From assembly GCF_000284295.1 (NCBI RefSeq), contig NC_017093.1, positions 4,712,001 through 4,776,000 on the forward strand: a stretch of DNA of 64,000 nucleotides, given 5' to 3'. Of this stretch, positions 33,599-42,196 are shown one piece after another. Numbering within the stretch: the first letter of the stretch is position 1; every line of letters starts with the position of its first letter. This stretch comes from Actinoplanes missouriensis 431 (lineage in GTDB: Bacteria; Actinomycetota; Actinomycetes; Mycobacteriales; Micromonosporaceae). The notes below the pieces were generated by a model. That model was given only the letters and a program-made list of their open reading frames with translations. It searched no databases and had not been told where the DNA came from. A program made the position numbers and the translations under genes.

Positions 33599-34360
33599 TC
33601 ACTTCGCGATCCGGATCTCCTCGGGCAGCCGCCACGGCGTCCGGGCCCGCCGCACGACCCTCCGGCCGGGCTCCGCGCTGCGATACCACTCCCGGCAGAG
33701 CGCGACGACCAGCACCAGGTCGACGAGGTCCCCGCCGTAGTACATCAGCTGAGCCCCATCCTCCCCGTCCACGAAACCGGCGGGCGGATGACCGTAGAGA
33801 TACTTGGCGAGGATCGCGTGCGACGCCATGAACGCGAGCAGCGCCACACCCCGGACGCCAAGCCCCGGCCGGTGCGGCGCCGGGTCGATGCCGGCGATCG
33901 CCGCGGCGAACAGATAGCCCGCCGCGAACACGTGGAACTCCACCCAGGACGACGTGTGGATCGCGTGGGACAGCCCGGTGGCGTACAGGATCCACAGCCC
34001 GCCGCCGTTCAGCAGGGCCGCCGTGACCGGGTGCGTCACCAGCCGCGCCGGCCCGCTGCGCAGCACCCGCGACACCGTCCGGGCGGGACTGACCGGCAGC
34101 GCCCGCAGAGCGAGCGTGACCGGCGCGCCGGCCATCAGCAGCAGCGGCGCGATCATGCCGAGCAGCAGGTGCGTGATCGCGTGAGCGGTGAAGTCGTAGT
34201 GGGCGGAATCGGTCAGCGGCCCGGTCACGGCGAGCCAGGCGGTCACCGATCCGGCCGCCCAGCACACCGTCCGCCGGGCCGGCCACCGGCCACCTCGCCG
34301 GGTGACCGCCACGACGCCTGTCGCGTAGCCGGCGACGAGGATCAGGATCACGACGGCCAT
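33599..34360 (-). CDS. CtaG/Caa3-type cytochrome oxidase assembly membrane protein
   Basis: The product is 253 aa from ATG 34360. It has seven hydrophobic segments (MAVVILILVAGYATGVVAVT to VDLVLVVALCREW). Family markers are YDFTAHAITHLLLGMIAPLLLMAGAP, TSSWVEFHVFAAGYLFAAAIAG and MASHAILAKYLYGHP, with conserved histidines in helices 2, 4 and 5. CtaG-like proteins help deliver copper to oxidases. It is 1 bp from the stop of the DUF2243 gene, forming a two-gene operon often seen in actinobacteria. Confidence 0.83.
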   Translation of the reverse strand: MAVVILILVAGYATGVVAVTRRGGRWPARRTVCWAAGSVTAWLAVTGPLTDSAHYDFTAHAITHLLLGMIAPLLLMAGAPVTLALRALPVSPARTVSRVLRSGPARLVTHPVTAALLNGGGLWILYATGLSHAIHTSSWVEFHVFAAGYLFAAAIAGIDPAPHRPGLGVRGVALLAFMASHAILAKYLYGHPPAGFVDGEDGAQLMYYGGDLVDLVLVVALCREWYRSAEPGRRVVRRARTPWRLPEEIRIAK

Positions 34361-34361
34361 G

Positions 34362-34805
34362 TCAGGCCGGCACCCGCGACCGTGACCGCGCCCGGACCAG
34401 CATCGACGCACCGGCGACGATCAGCAGGACGGCGATGATGTTCCATGCCCAGTCGTAGGGGGCGACGTCCACGTGGTACCGGATCTGGTGCAGGCGCATC
34501 ACCTTGTGCTGGACCGTCCCGTCGTACAGCTGAAAGATCCCGGCCCCGGTCAGCAGGCCGCCCCACCACCGCAGCCGGTCGAAAGCCGCACGCCGGCGCA
34601 GGTCAGCGAGGAGGAAGAGGGCCGCCACCGTGGCGAACCAGCTCACCGCGTGGAACAGTCCATCGGAGACCAGCCCCGCCGCCGGCGTCGACTTGTCGTA
34701 GAAGTGATGCCAGTGCAGCAGCTGATGAAAAACGGTCTCATCGACGAACGCCGCAGCACCCACTCCGAGCAGGGCCCCGGAAAGCACGTTGCGACCGGCG
34801 AGCAT
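34362..34805 (-). CDS. DUF2243 membrane protein
   Basis: The product is 147 aa with four membrane helices. It has the DUF2243 signature: GAAAFVDETVFHQLLHWHHFYDK with clustered His, followed by SDGLFHAVSWFATVAALFLL and LYDGTVQHKVMRLHQIRY. AGGAGG is 6 nt before ATG 34805 (a TTG one codon earlier is also possible). The family is usually coupled to CtaG-like proteins and may handle copper or haem in the membrane. The operon has no visible regulator. Confidence 0.82.
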   Translation of the reverse strand: MLAGRNVLSGALLGVGAAAFVDETVFHQLLHWHHFYDKSTPAAGLVSDGLFHAVSWFATVAALFLLADLRRRAAFDRLRWWGGLLTGAGIFQLYDGTVQHKVMRLHQIRYHVDVAPYDWAWNIIAVLLIVAGASMLVRARSRSRVPA

Positions 34806-35009
34806 CAAAGACCTCCTGGGGTACGGGGGTGAACCCCGCCCGAGTGCCCCGCCGCCGACCGGCTAAACCGTCGCCCGGCGCTCACCGGAGGTCGCCGCAC
34901 CACCGCGACGGTCAGCAGGTGCGACGAGATCCCGAAACATGCTCGTGTCCCGTTCGACCGAGCGAAGGGCATCGAGCAGCGCCACGGTACGGCCGTCGCC
35001 CTCCAGCCA

Positions 35010-35231
35010 ATGATCACGGTCGGCGAACAGCCAGGCGCCGCCCTTTCTGACCGGCTGGCCGGCTTCGAGGTGGTGACCGGCCTCCACGACGCGCGCTGCT
35101 TCTCGTTCCGCGCCGCCGATGGCGGCTGTCTGCGGCACGCGTCGTGGCGGCTGCGGCTGGACCCGCCGGACGGCACCGAGCTGTTCCGTGCCGACGGGTC
35201 CCTCCCGGTCCGCCCGGTGCCGGGCGGCTGA
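35010..35231 (+). pseudogene. AbfB (arabinofuranosidase B) domain fragment
   Basis: In the 431-bp gap between DUF2243 and the glycosidase, a plus-strand frame reads FEVVTGLHDARCFSFRAADG then CLRHASWRLRLDPPDGTELF and RADGSLPVRP. This is the repeated strand-loop pattern of the AbfB carbohydrate-binding trefoil. It has no signal peptide and no catalytic part, so it is probably a remnant of a larger secreted glycosidase. The minus strand here also has a long open frame, which weakens the call. Confidence 0.4.
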
Positions 35232-35236
35232 TCGGT

Positions 35237-36904
35237 TTACTTCTTGGTCACCACGATCGCATTGCCGACCCGGCGCTCGGTGAAGTCCTGCTCCCAGTCG
35301 TCGGTGGGCCGGTTGTAGAGGATGTCGTTGATGACCAGCGTGCTGTCGCCGCCCATGCCCAGCATCATCGCGTCGGTCGCGCCGAGCCACTTCATCACCT
35401 CGGCGGCCTCCGGGATGGTCACACCGACGCTGATGCCCGGCCGCCGTCCGTCGATCACCACCATCAGCAGCTGCCCGGCAGCGGTGATGCCGACGAGCGT
35501 GCGCGGATGCCGGTCGGTGTGGAAGGCGGGGGCGAAGAAGCCCTCGGTGGTCTTCCAGCCGTTCGCGCCGCTGTTGATCCAGATCTTACCGTCGCGGACC
35601 AGCGCCGGTCCGCCGCCGATCGCGACGAAATTCGGGCCGGCGACCATCTGGCCCTGCGGGTCGAGGATCTGGGTGCCGGGCTGGAACTTCTGACCGATGA
35701 CGGTGTGCGCCCGCAGCCAGTCCGCGCCGCCACCGATGCCCTGCATCACCCGTGAGCCGGACGGGATGGGACCGCCGGCCGGACTGCGCAGCTGCTTCGC
35801 CACCCAGTTGCCGTCGACGACCACGTCGACGCTGCCGGCCGGACCGGGCGGTGTGGCCGTGCCCCACTCGGGCCGGAAGATCACGATCTCGTCCGCGTCG
35901 GTGCACGTCTCGTACCGCCACACCTCGTCGCCGGGCGTGCCGTTCGGCCGCAGGTCACCGACCCCGCCACAGTTGATGATCTTGCCGGGCTTGCGGTGGA
36001 TGCCGTCGATCTGCCACACCGCCCCGTCCGGCGCCGTGACCTTGGTCGTCGAGGTCAGCTCGGTGATCCGGGGCTTGCCGACCGCGCCGTTGAGCAGCAG
36101 CGCGGTGCGCCCGTTCTGCGCGTCGCTGAGCAGGTTGTTGCCCTGCACGTAGATGCCGAGCGGGTCGCCGTCGTAGCCGTTGAAGTTCGGGTTGTTGACG
36201 CTCTTGATGTCGAACTCGCTGGCGTTGATCGCGGCGATGGCGCCGGCGTGCTTGGCGATGTTACGGACCGTGTCGCCGTAGGCCAGCTCGGCACCGTGGG
36301 CGCCGCCGACGGTCACCGCCGCGTCGGGTTCCACGGCGACGACGCGTACCTCCCAGGGGCCGGTGGTCGTCTCCTGCCGGAACGCCTGGTGTTGCACGGT
36401 GCCACTGACGAACTTGTCGGCCACCTTGATCTTGGTGAGCGCCACCAGCCGTGCATCCGCCGACGCGCGGTCGGCGAACGTCTCCGTCAGATGCAAGCCG
36501 TGGAAGACCGTGACGTCGGTCGGCGGCCGGTAACCGACGTCCGTCGGCAGCGGCGGGTTGTAGGTCGAGGTGGTGCTCGCAATGCCGGCCGCTTTCAGAT
36601 CCGCCTGGTAGTCCAGGGCCGCCTGGGGGTCACGGGTCAGGTTTTGGCCGTTCGGGTAGTTGAGCGCGATGCTCCAGCGCGAGGACGCGTACCCCTGACT
36701 GAATTTCCGATAGGTCACACCGGGAACCGGCGTCTGGATCGCGCCGACGGTGGTGGTCAGGCTGGCGAGACCGAGCGGCATGCGGCCGGCCGGGTTCTGG
36801 TAGGGCGCGGCGACGCTGGCGGCTGCCGGGCGCGGCATGACCAGCGTCGAGCCGGCGACCGCGACGGTCACCGCGAGGATCGAACTGAGATGGCGACGGT
36901 TCAC
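35237..36904 (-). CDS. Secreted phosphodiester glycosidase family (NAGPA-like) protein
   Basis: The product is 555 aa from GTG 36904 with an AAAGGAG Shine-Dalgarno. A signal peptide (HLSSILAVTVAVAGSTLVM, cleaved near PAAA) precedes a SPOR-like/repeat region and a C-terminal NAGPA domain: AIAAINASEFDIKSVNNPNF, MQGIGGGADWL, GGGPALVRDGK, HPRTLVGIT, QLLMVVIDGRRPGISVGVTI and GGDSTLVIND. NAGPA-like domains remove GlcNAc-1-P caps or similar phosphodiesters from surface polymers. It is extracellular and lies next to an AbfB relic, suggesting glycan processing. Its 3' neighbour is separated only by 5 bp from the AbfB fragment. Confidence 0.8.
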   Translation of the reverse strand: MNRRHLSSILAVTVAVAGSTLVMPRPAAASVAAPYQNPAGRMPLGLASLTTTVGAIQTPVPGVTYRKFSQGYASSRWSIALNYPNGQNLTRDPQAALDYQADLKAAGIASTTSTYNPPLPTDVGYRPPTDVTVFHGLHLTETFADRASADARLVALTKIKVADKFVSGTVQHQAFRQETTTGPWEVRVVAVEPDAAVTVGGAHGAELAYGDTVRNIAKHAGAIAAINASEFDIKSVNNPNFNGYDGDPLGIYVQGNNLLSDAQNGRTALLLNGAVGKPRITELTSTTKVTAPDGAVWQIDGIHRKPGKIINCGGVGDLRPNGTPGDEVWRYETCTDADEIVIFRPEWGTATPPGPAGSVDVVVDGNWVAKQLRSPAGGPIPSGSRVMQGIGGGADWLRAHTVIGQKFQPGTQILDPQGQMVAGPNFVAIGGGPALVRDGKIWINSGANGWKTTEGFFAPAFHTDRHPRTLVGITAAGQLLMVVIDGRRPGISVGVTIPEAAEVMKWLGATDAMMLGMGGDSTLVINDILYNRPTDDWEQDFTERRVGNAIVVTKK

Positions 36905-37106
36905 GGCGCTCCTTTGTAGACAAAAGTGGACGTACCAGCTGGCAGCGGTCTCGCGCCCCAAGATCGTGCCGGCCGGATCATCGAAACTTACACAACTGTT
37001 GATCTGTGTGGTGACCGAGGGTGTCCGTGACGTCGCACTGGCGCCTTAGTACTGCAACGGCACTCAGCAGGCGATACGTATAGATGATCGGCTCGTTGCC
37101 TGTTGT

Positions 37107-38243
37107 GTGACGTCGATCGAGTTTGATCAGTGGTCGAGTGAACTGGACCGGTTGCATGCCCGGTTCGCGGACCGGTTCACCCGCGCGGAGCCGCGGCGGC
37201 GGGCCCGGCAGTATCTGTCCGGGCTGGTCGCCGGCCTCGATCGTAAGAACGGCTGGACCCTCGCCGAGCAAGCCGGTGACCTGTCACCGGACGGGATGCA
37301 ACGCCTGCTGCGGTGGGCCGACTGGGACATCGACGCCGTGCGTGACGAGGTCCGGGATTACGTGATCGAGCACCTCGGTGATCCGAATGGTGTGCTGATC
37401 ATCGATGACACCGGGTTCCTGAAGAAGGGCGTGAAGTCCGCCGGGGTCGCCCGGCAGTACTCGGGAACCGCCGGCCGGATCGAGAACTGCCAGGTCGGTG
37501 TCTTCCTGGCCTACCGCTCGACGCGCGGGCACGCGTTGATCGACCGGCAGTTGTATCTGCCGGCGGCGTGGACCGATGACCGGGATCGCTGCCGGGCGGC
37601 AGGGATCCCGGACGAGGTCGGCTTCGCCACGAAGATTGAGATGGCCCGGCAGATGCTGCAGCGGGCGTTCACCGCGGGGGTTGCGGCGGCGTGGGTGACC
37701 ATGGACGAGGCCTACGGTCAGTCGAAAGCGTTGCGGGTCTGGCTCGAAGAGCACGACCAGCCGCATGTGGTGGCGACCCGCTGCAACGACGACGTGGTCA
37801 CCACCAGCATGGGCCGCGCCCGCGTCGACGAGCTGATCGCATCGCTGCCGGGCCGGGCCTGGTCGCGGATCTCGGCCGGTCCCGGGGCTCACGGACCGCG
37901 GGAGTATTGGTGGGCGCGGATCCCGATCCGCATCTGCTGGCGGCCCGGGCGTGGGCACTGGCTGCTCGCCCGGCGCAGCATGAACACCGGGGAGCTGGCC
38001 TACTACGTCTGCTACGGCCCGCGGAAGACCCGGCTGATGGACCTGGCCCGCATCGCCGGCACCCGATGGGCCGTTGAGGAATGCTTCCAGCAGGCCAAAG
38101 GTCAGGCCGGCCTCGACGAATACCAGGTCCGGGACTGGCGGGCCTGGTACGCGCACATCACCTTGTCGATGGCCGCTTACGCCTGGCTCGTCGTCGCCCG
38201 GACCCAGACCGCGCAACAGCAAACAGCACCGGTGACGACATGA
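37107..38243 (+). CDS. IS701 family transposase (copy 2)
   Basis: 378 aa, identical in sequence to copy 1 (LIIDDTGFLKKGVKSAG, VTMDEAYGQ, VEECFQQAKGQAGLDEY all present). The start is GTG 37107. It is complete apart from the short separate tail ORF and is probably active. Confidence 0.95.
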   Translation: MTSIEFDQWSSELDRLHARFADRFTRAEPRRRARQYLSGLVAGLDRKNGWTLAEQAGDLSPDGMQRLLRWADWDIDAVRDEVRDYVIEHLGDPNGVLIIDDTGFLKKGVKSAGVARQYSGTAGRIENCQVGVFLAYRSTRGHALIDRQLYLPAAWTDDRDRCRAAGIPDEVGFATKIEMARQMLQRAFTAGVAAAWVTMDEAYGQSKALRVWLEEHDQPHVVATRCNDDVVTTSMGRARVDELIASLPGRAWSRISAGPGAHGPREYWWARIPIRICWRPGRGHWLLARRSMNTGELAYYVCYGPRKTRLMDLARIAGTRWAVEECFQQAKGQAGLDEYQVRDWRAWYAHITLSMAAYAWLVVARTQTAQQQTAPVTT

Positions 38244-38404
38244 TGATCGGCTACACGGTACCGGAGATCCGGCGCCTGCTCGCCGCACTGTTCGTCCGCC
38301 ACCACCAGCCCAAACACATCTGGTGGTGGTCACGCTGGCGACGACGACGCCAACACCAAGCCCGCCTCAGCCACTACAAACGCCGCGGCTACCCACTCAG
38401 GTGA
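38240..38404 (+). CDS. IS701 transposase C-terminal tail ORF (copy 2)
   Basis: The same 54-residue basic ORF as in copy 1. Its ATG overlaps the transposase stop (ATGA). A second ATG follows at once, so translational coupling is possible. It ends 15 bp before the terminal repeat. Confidence 0.5.
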   Translation: MMIGYTVPEIRRLLAALFVRHHQPKHIWWWSRWRRRRQHQARLSHYKRRGYPLR

Positions 38405-38443
38405 AGTGCCGTTGCAGTATTAGTGCCTGTCTCTCTACTTCTG

Positions 38444-38601
38444 ATGAACCAGCTGGCCAAGTCCCGGATCAACCTGCTCGGCACCCGCCTCGCGCCATCC
38501 ACACCCTAGTCCTCGACATGCCGCCGGCCATCGCGGCACCAGCCCTCGGCTACACCCCCGAATCCGCCGAAGACCACGCCACCCTCGCCGGTGCGACCTA
38601 G
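38444..38601 (+). pseudogene. Phage-type integrase C-terminal remnant
   Basis: The plus strand reads NQLAKSRINLLGTRL, then after a one-base shift LVLDMPPAIAAPALGYTPES AEDHATLAGAT and a stop. This matches the C-terminal ~50 residues of actinobacterial site-specific integrases, whose usual ending is a LGYHPxTAEDHAxLAGATW pattern. The catalytic part is missing, replaced by the IS701 element just upstream. The 112 bp after it show nothing clear. Confidence 0.5.
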
Positions 38602-38713
38602 GCCGGCTACGCCGTCCACCGGCGACAACGCGGTGACATGCCGCGATGACGATGGTCGACGCTCGAAGGTGCGCATCGCGGAGGGAACAGGAGCCTGGCT
38701 CTCTGGCAGTTCG

Positions 38714-39688
38714 TCAGAGGGCGAGCTGACGGCACACATCACGATCATGTGGTAGCCCGGCTTGCTTGAAGACCAACCCGCAGCTGCCGTTCTTCGGATC
38801 CCAGAGCTGGTCGTTGGCCACCAGAGCCCGCAGCAGCGCACGCTGGGAATCGGCTAGTGGCTGGCACTCGCGGCGCGGCTCGGCGAAGGCGAAGCGCACC
38901 AAGGCTCCCCATCCGTCATCGAATCCGGTCCAGCTGTCGCGCCTGGCAATCTCACAAGCTGCCGTCGCGATCATGTCGAAGCCAGATGCGACACGAAGCG
39001 CTGCGGTGACGAGTTCGAACTGATGCAGGCCAGGAGGTGGCGGCTCCGCCAGCGCGGTGAGGATCAGTTGCTGGCTCCGCGGATCGTTTTCGTCGGCCAA
39101 CGCGGCCCGCAGCCGGACCGCCGGGTCTGGGTCAGAAAGCAACTCGCGGAGGTCCACACCGAGCCGGCCAAGGCAGCGGATCCACGAGGCTCGAGGCCCG
39201 GGACCGTGATGCATCCAATCTTGGATGATGGCAGCGAGTTCCTCGCGCCGATCTGTCAGTGGCGCCATCTCCACGATCGCCACGAGGTTCTCCGCATAGA
39301 ACAGGCCACGATCCGGCACCGACGATTCCAACAACGAGAGCACCACCGGGTATGCCGCCGCCACGGCATCGGTGACGTCTGGCAGCAGCTCGGCGAAGTG
39401 AGGGTCTCCTGCGAGGTCGGTCACGCTCAAGGCCACGTCACCCAGGAACTCCACGAGCGATGTGATCGTGTCCGGGTGCGCCCGGCCCTCGGCCAGCAGC
39501 GCAGTCACGGCCCGGACGGACGGTGCAGTTGCTGGCTCGGGGAACCCCTGGTGCAGCACTGCGACCTGAAGGTGACCCAACGCTGCCTTACGAGCATCAG
39601 CATCGCCGAACTCCAACGCGTGCAGATGCCCAGGGGTGTCGGTCGCCCGGCCATAGGCGTGCCGAAGCCCCCACCAGTCAACCGTCAT
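38714..39688 (-). CDS. HEAT-like alpha-helical protein, 324 aa
   Basis: Starts at ATG 39688 (MTVDWWGLRHAYGRA). The sequence is a series of helical pairs with the HEAT/Armadillo rhythm: HLHALEFGDADARKAALGHLQ, then LEFLGD-type and LSDPDPAVRLRAALADENDP repeats, with ALGDP-like turns. No catalytic motif is visible. Single HEAT-like proteins beside transposases are often immunity-type proteins, so an immunity or scaffold role is possible. GC is slightly lower than in neighbouring genes. Confidence 0.6.
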   Translation of the reverse strand: MTVDWWGLRHAYGRATDTPGHLHALEFGDADARKAALGHLQVAVLHQGFPEPATAPSVRAVTALLAEGRAHPDTITSLVEFLGDVALSVTDLAGDPHFAELLPDVTDAVAAAYPVVLSLLESSVPDRGLFYAENLVAIVEMAPLTDRREELAAIIQDWMHHGPGPRASWIRCLGRLGVDLRELLSDPDPAVRLRAALADENDPRSQQLILTALAEPPPPGLHQFELVTAALRVASGFDMIATAACEIARRDSWTGFDDGWGALVRFAFAEPRRECQPLADSQRALLRALVANDQLWDPKNGSCGLVFKQAGLPHDRDVCRQLAL

Positions 39689-40149
39689 CCTGGCCCCCGT
39701 GTCGCTGAGAGAATCGATGATGGCAGGACCCGATCCAGCCACGCCACTCGGTCGACATCCGTCCGCTGCCGCCGGCCACGGGCCGTGACTGCGGGGTGGC
39801 CCGGGCGTGGACAGCCAGAAGAGAAGGTTCCCGCTACCGTTCCCGCGGATGGGGCCTCTCGACTCGGACACATCGTCGCGAAGGGAAGGATCACGGCGCA
39901 TGTCCGATCTGATGACGGAGTTCCTGTGGTCGCACCCGAGGAGGAAGGCGACGTCTCCGTCTGGTTCGGCACCACGGAAAAGGCTGCACTACAACGGTGT
40001 TCTTCTACTCCGCGGATGACGTGAGTTTCGAATAGGCATCTTCCTTCTGACGCACTCTCGTCGGCAACGCTGCGCGTTTGTCATTCGTTCGTTGTCACGT
40101 TCTGGAGGCCATGAACGCGGCGAGTCGGGGGCCGGATTAGAGTGCGATC
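39689..40149. other. 461-bp gene-free stretch
   Basis: No gene, tRNA or clear repeat is recognised. A plus-strand frame near 39843-40019 (VAKGRITAHVRSDDG to FGTTEKAALQR) is open, but it has no start signal and no recognised relative. It may be a decayed fragment. Confidence 0.35.
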
Positions 40150-40617
40150 ATGACCGACGCATCCGTGCACCTCGCCGCCCAGCCTCGTCTCGACACGCTC
40201 GTCACGGAGTTCCGCTCCGACGCTCAGAGGCTGCGCACCGACTTCGCAGGGACGGCCTGGATCGGTGACGTCCCGGACCCGGCATCCGGGATGATGGGAC
40301 CGAACTACCAGCGGCGCGTCGTCGACTCGCAGTTGTTTCTGCCTGACACCCACTGGTACACCGTCAGCGACCTCGACGACGCCGAGATCCAGGTCGCCGT
40401 CGGCCTGCTCCAGGTGCCGGGCACCAAGCAGGGTACCCAAGGGCTGGTCGGCGCCATCGCGGACCCGCGCGCGGACTTCTTCGAGCATCCGGAGCACGAC
40501 GATCGGGTCGGCGTCTGCCTCACCCTGCGGGGCCAGATCTGGTCCAATGTCGGCCTGTCATATCGAATCACCGTACTGTGCCGGCCGGAGGCCTTCATCA
40601 GTAGCGCACCCGCGTGA
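40150..40617 (+). CDS. Hypothetical protein, 155 aa
   Basis: Not recognised. It begins MTDASVHLAAQPRLDTLVTE, with a helical N-terminus. A beta-rich middle (WIGDVPDPASGMMGPNY, then VVDSQLFLPDTHWYTVSD) follows, and the protein ends ICV-like LTLRGQIWSNVGLSYRI strands. No signal peptide or membrane segment is present. It is alone, and convergent with the MmcQ gene. Confidence 0.55.
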   Translation: MTDASVHLAAQPRLDTLVTEFRSDAQRLRTDFAGTAWIGDVPDPASGMMGPNYQRRVVDSQLFLPDTHWYTVSDLDDAEIQVAVGLLQVPGTKQGTQGLVGAIADPRADFFEHPEHDDRVGVCLTLRGQIWSNVGLSYRITVLCRPEAFISSAPA

Positions 40618-40630
40618 TGCGAGCGCCGCG

Positions 40631-41038
40631 CTATTTCGCCGGCGGGTGAGCGCTCAGCCAGGCCTGCGCGCGCCGTTGTGACGCGCGGTACAGCCAGGCG
40701 TCCTGGATCACCTCGGCCAGTTCCTCGCGGGACAGCTCGCCGAGCCGGCCGGCCCGCACCAGCACCGACAGGTGGCCGTCGAAGTGCGGGGTGGTGAAGA
40801 ACGGCGACGCCGGGTCCTGCACCAGCGACAGCTTGTCCGCCTCGGTGGGCACCCAGAAGACGATGACGTCGGCATACCGCTCCCCGGTTGCCGGGTCCAC
40901 CGCGTCCGGGCGCGGGTTGCGGAAGAACACGAAGGACTTGCCGCCGACCTGGTAGACCGGGTTGTCCCCGGAGACGGTGACGTGCGGCATCGACGCCGCG
41001 ATCTCGTGCACGTCCTCGACGCGGGCGGGCCGGCTCAT
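40631..41038 (-). CDS. MmcQ/YjbR family protein
   Basis: The product is 135 aa. It has the YjbR double-wing fold pattern: VEDVHEIAASMPHVTVSGDNPVYQVGGKSFVFFRN, a central VIVFWVPTEADKLSLVQD, and FFTTPHFDGHLSVLVRAGRLG, ending in a helix, WLYRASQRRAQAWL. The family is small, possibly DNA-binding, and of unknown role. It overlaps the VOC gene upstream by an ATGA, so the two are co-translated. Confidence 0.8.
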   Translation of the reverse strand: MSRPARVEDVHEIAASMPHVTVSGDNPVYQVGGKSFVFFRNPRPDAVDPATGERYADVIVFWVPTEADKLSLVQDPASPFFTTPHFDGHLSVLVRAGRLGELSREELAEVIQDAWLYRASQRRAQAWLSAHPPAK

Positions 41039-41376
41039 ACCGGCGCCCCGCCGAAGCCGATCTCGTTGCCGTCCGGGTCACGGAAGATCGCCTTGCGGAC
41101 GCCGTTCGCGTAGGTCTCGCGTTCGGCCGGGTCCAGCCCGCGGCCGGCGATCTCCGCGAGCCGCGCGTCGAAGTCGCCGACGAACACCGTCTGCATGGCG
41201 AATCCGGCGTGCGACGGCCGTACCTCGATGTAGAGGTACCGATGCTCGGCGAGCTCCCACACCGCCTCGGTGTCGTTGGGCAGGAAGGACGGGCCGGCGC
41301 CGAGGAGTCGCGCGTACCAGCTCGCGGCCACCGTGTAGTCGCGGACCGGGATGCCGGCGAACAGGTCTACGGTCAT
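41035..41376 (-). CDS. VOC family protein
   Basis: The product is 113 aa, with MTVDLFAGIPVRDYTVAASWY, WELAEHRYLYIEV and a C-terminal DPDGNEIGFGG, the single-domain glyoxalase/bleomycin-resistance pattern with an Asp-Pro-Asp-Gly-Asn metal-site loop. It is co-transcribed with mmcQ (ATGA overlap) and lies 9 bp after a methyltransferase. The reaction or ligand is unknown. Confidence 0.8.
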   Translation of the reverse strand: MTVDLFAGIPVRDYTVAASWYARLLGAGPSFLPNDTEAVWELAEHRYLYIEVRPSHAGFAMQTVFVGDFDARLAEIAGRGLDPAERETYANGVRKAIFRDPDGNEIGFGGAPV

Positions 41377-41385
41377 ACGGCCAGG

Positions 41386-42138
41386 TTAGGCGGCACGACC
41401 GACAACGACCCACGCCGACGCCGTGACCCGCGGGGTGAACACCGCGGCGCACCGCTCCCGCAGGGCGGCCAGCTGCCGGGCGTCGAGCCCCGCGACGTAG
41501 TCGCCGGGCGGCCCGACGCCGAACGTGAACGGCTCCCACCAGTCCTCGAAGCCGGCGAACTCCGCCTGCACGGTCAGCACGCCGGACTCGACGTCGCGCA
41601 GCCCGGCCGCGGTGAACAGCTCGGCGAGGTGGCCGGCCCGGACGCCGGCCAGCTCGGACTCGCCGGGGGCGGCCGGATCGAGGGACCGGACCGCCTGCCA
41701 GAACGTGGTCAGCGGGCCGCGGCCACCGGCGTGGTCCCAGACGCACGCGCCGACGAGACCGCCGGGGCGGGTGACCCGGCCCATCTCGCGCAGCCCGGCC
41801 ACCGGATCGGTCATGAAGTGGACCACGAGCTGGGCCAGGGTGACGTCGAACGAGCCGTCGGGGAACGGCAGCCGCTCGGCCGGGGCCTGCCGGACGTCGA
41901 CCTCCGGCAGTCGGGCCCGGATCGCCTCGACGAACGACGCCGACGGGTCGACCGCCACGACCGAGCCGGCGCCCAGGCGCTCGACCAGCACCGTGGTCAG
42001 CGCCCCGGTGCCGCAGCCGACGTCGAGCGCCCGCAGCCCGGGCGCGAGGCCGGCGCGGTCCGCGAACTCCACGCCGAGGGGGAACGAGTACCGGCCCATG
42101 AAGCGGCCGTAGGCGTCGGCACCGACCTCGAATCCCAT
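41386..42138 (-). CDS. Class I SAM-dependent methyltransferase
   Basis: The product is 250 aa. Motif I is ALDVGCGTGALTTVL (about residues 37-51), then VAVDPSASFVEAI, FPDGSFDVTLAQLVVHFMTDP and MGRVTRPGGLVGACVW. The N-terminus YGRFMGRYSFPLGVEFADRAGL marks a UbiE/COQ5-like subgroup. It is first of a three-gene minus-strand operon (methyltransferase, VOC, mmcQ). Upstream, GTGACAT direct repeats in the 58-bp gap to the divergent epimerase gene may be a shared control site. Confidence 0.85.
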   Translation of the reverse strand: MGFEVGADAYGRFMGRYSFPLGVEFADRAGLAPGLRALDVGCGTGALTTVLVERLGAGSVVAVDPSASFVEAIRARLPEVDVRQAPAERLPFPDGSFDVTLAQLVVHFMTDPVAGLREMGRVTRPGGLVGACVWDHAGGRGPLTTFWQAVRSLDPAAPGESELAGVRAGHLAELFTAAGLRDVESGVLTVQAEFAGFEDWWEPFTFGVGPPGDYVAGLDARQLAALRERCAAVFTPRVTASAWVVVGRAA

Positions 42139-42196
42139 GTCAGCCTCCCGGTCTCACCACGTGACATCAACCTCACCACAGTGACATGATCCATCG

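Larger units (their letters stand above)
37050..38419 (+). mobile_element. IS701-family insertion sequence, copy 2
   Basis: 1370 bp, with the same 15-bp inverted repeats and flanking TTAG (37046-37049 and 38420-38423) as copy 1 but in the opposite orientation. It inserted 145 bp upstream of the phosphodiester glycosidase gene and beside an integrase remnant. Together the two copies form long inverted repeats around 28.5-37.0 kb, a potential substrate for recombinational inversion. Confidence 0.93.

Noticed and set aside
34863-35390. Long minus-strand open frame overlapping the AbfB fragment
   Set aside because: It continues antisense into the glycosidase gene, and its only plausible part (FADRDHWLEGDGRTVALLDA) has no recognised relative; I could not choose between it and the plus-strand reading with confidence.
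27140-38419. Composite transposon formed by two IS701 copies
   Set aside because: Each copy is flanked by its own TTAG duplication, and copy 1 interrupts a gene whose two halves rejoin in frame, so the copies arrived as separate insertions.
41209-42189. Long plus-strand open frame opposite the methyltransferase/VOC operon
   Set aside because: High-GC antisense shadow: the minus strand holds clear methyltransferase and VOC motifs in the same place.
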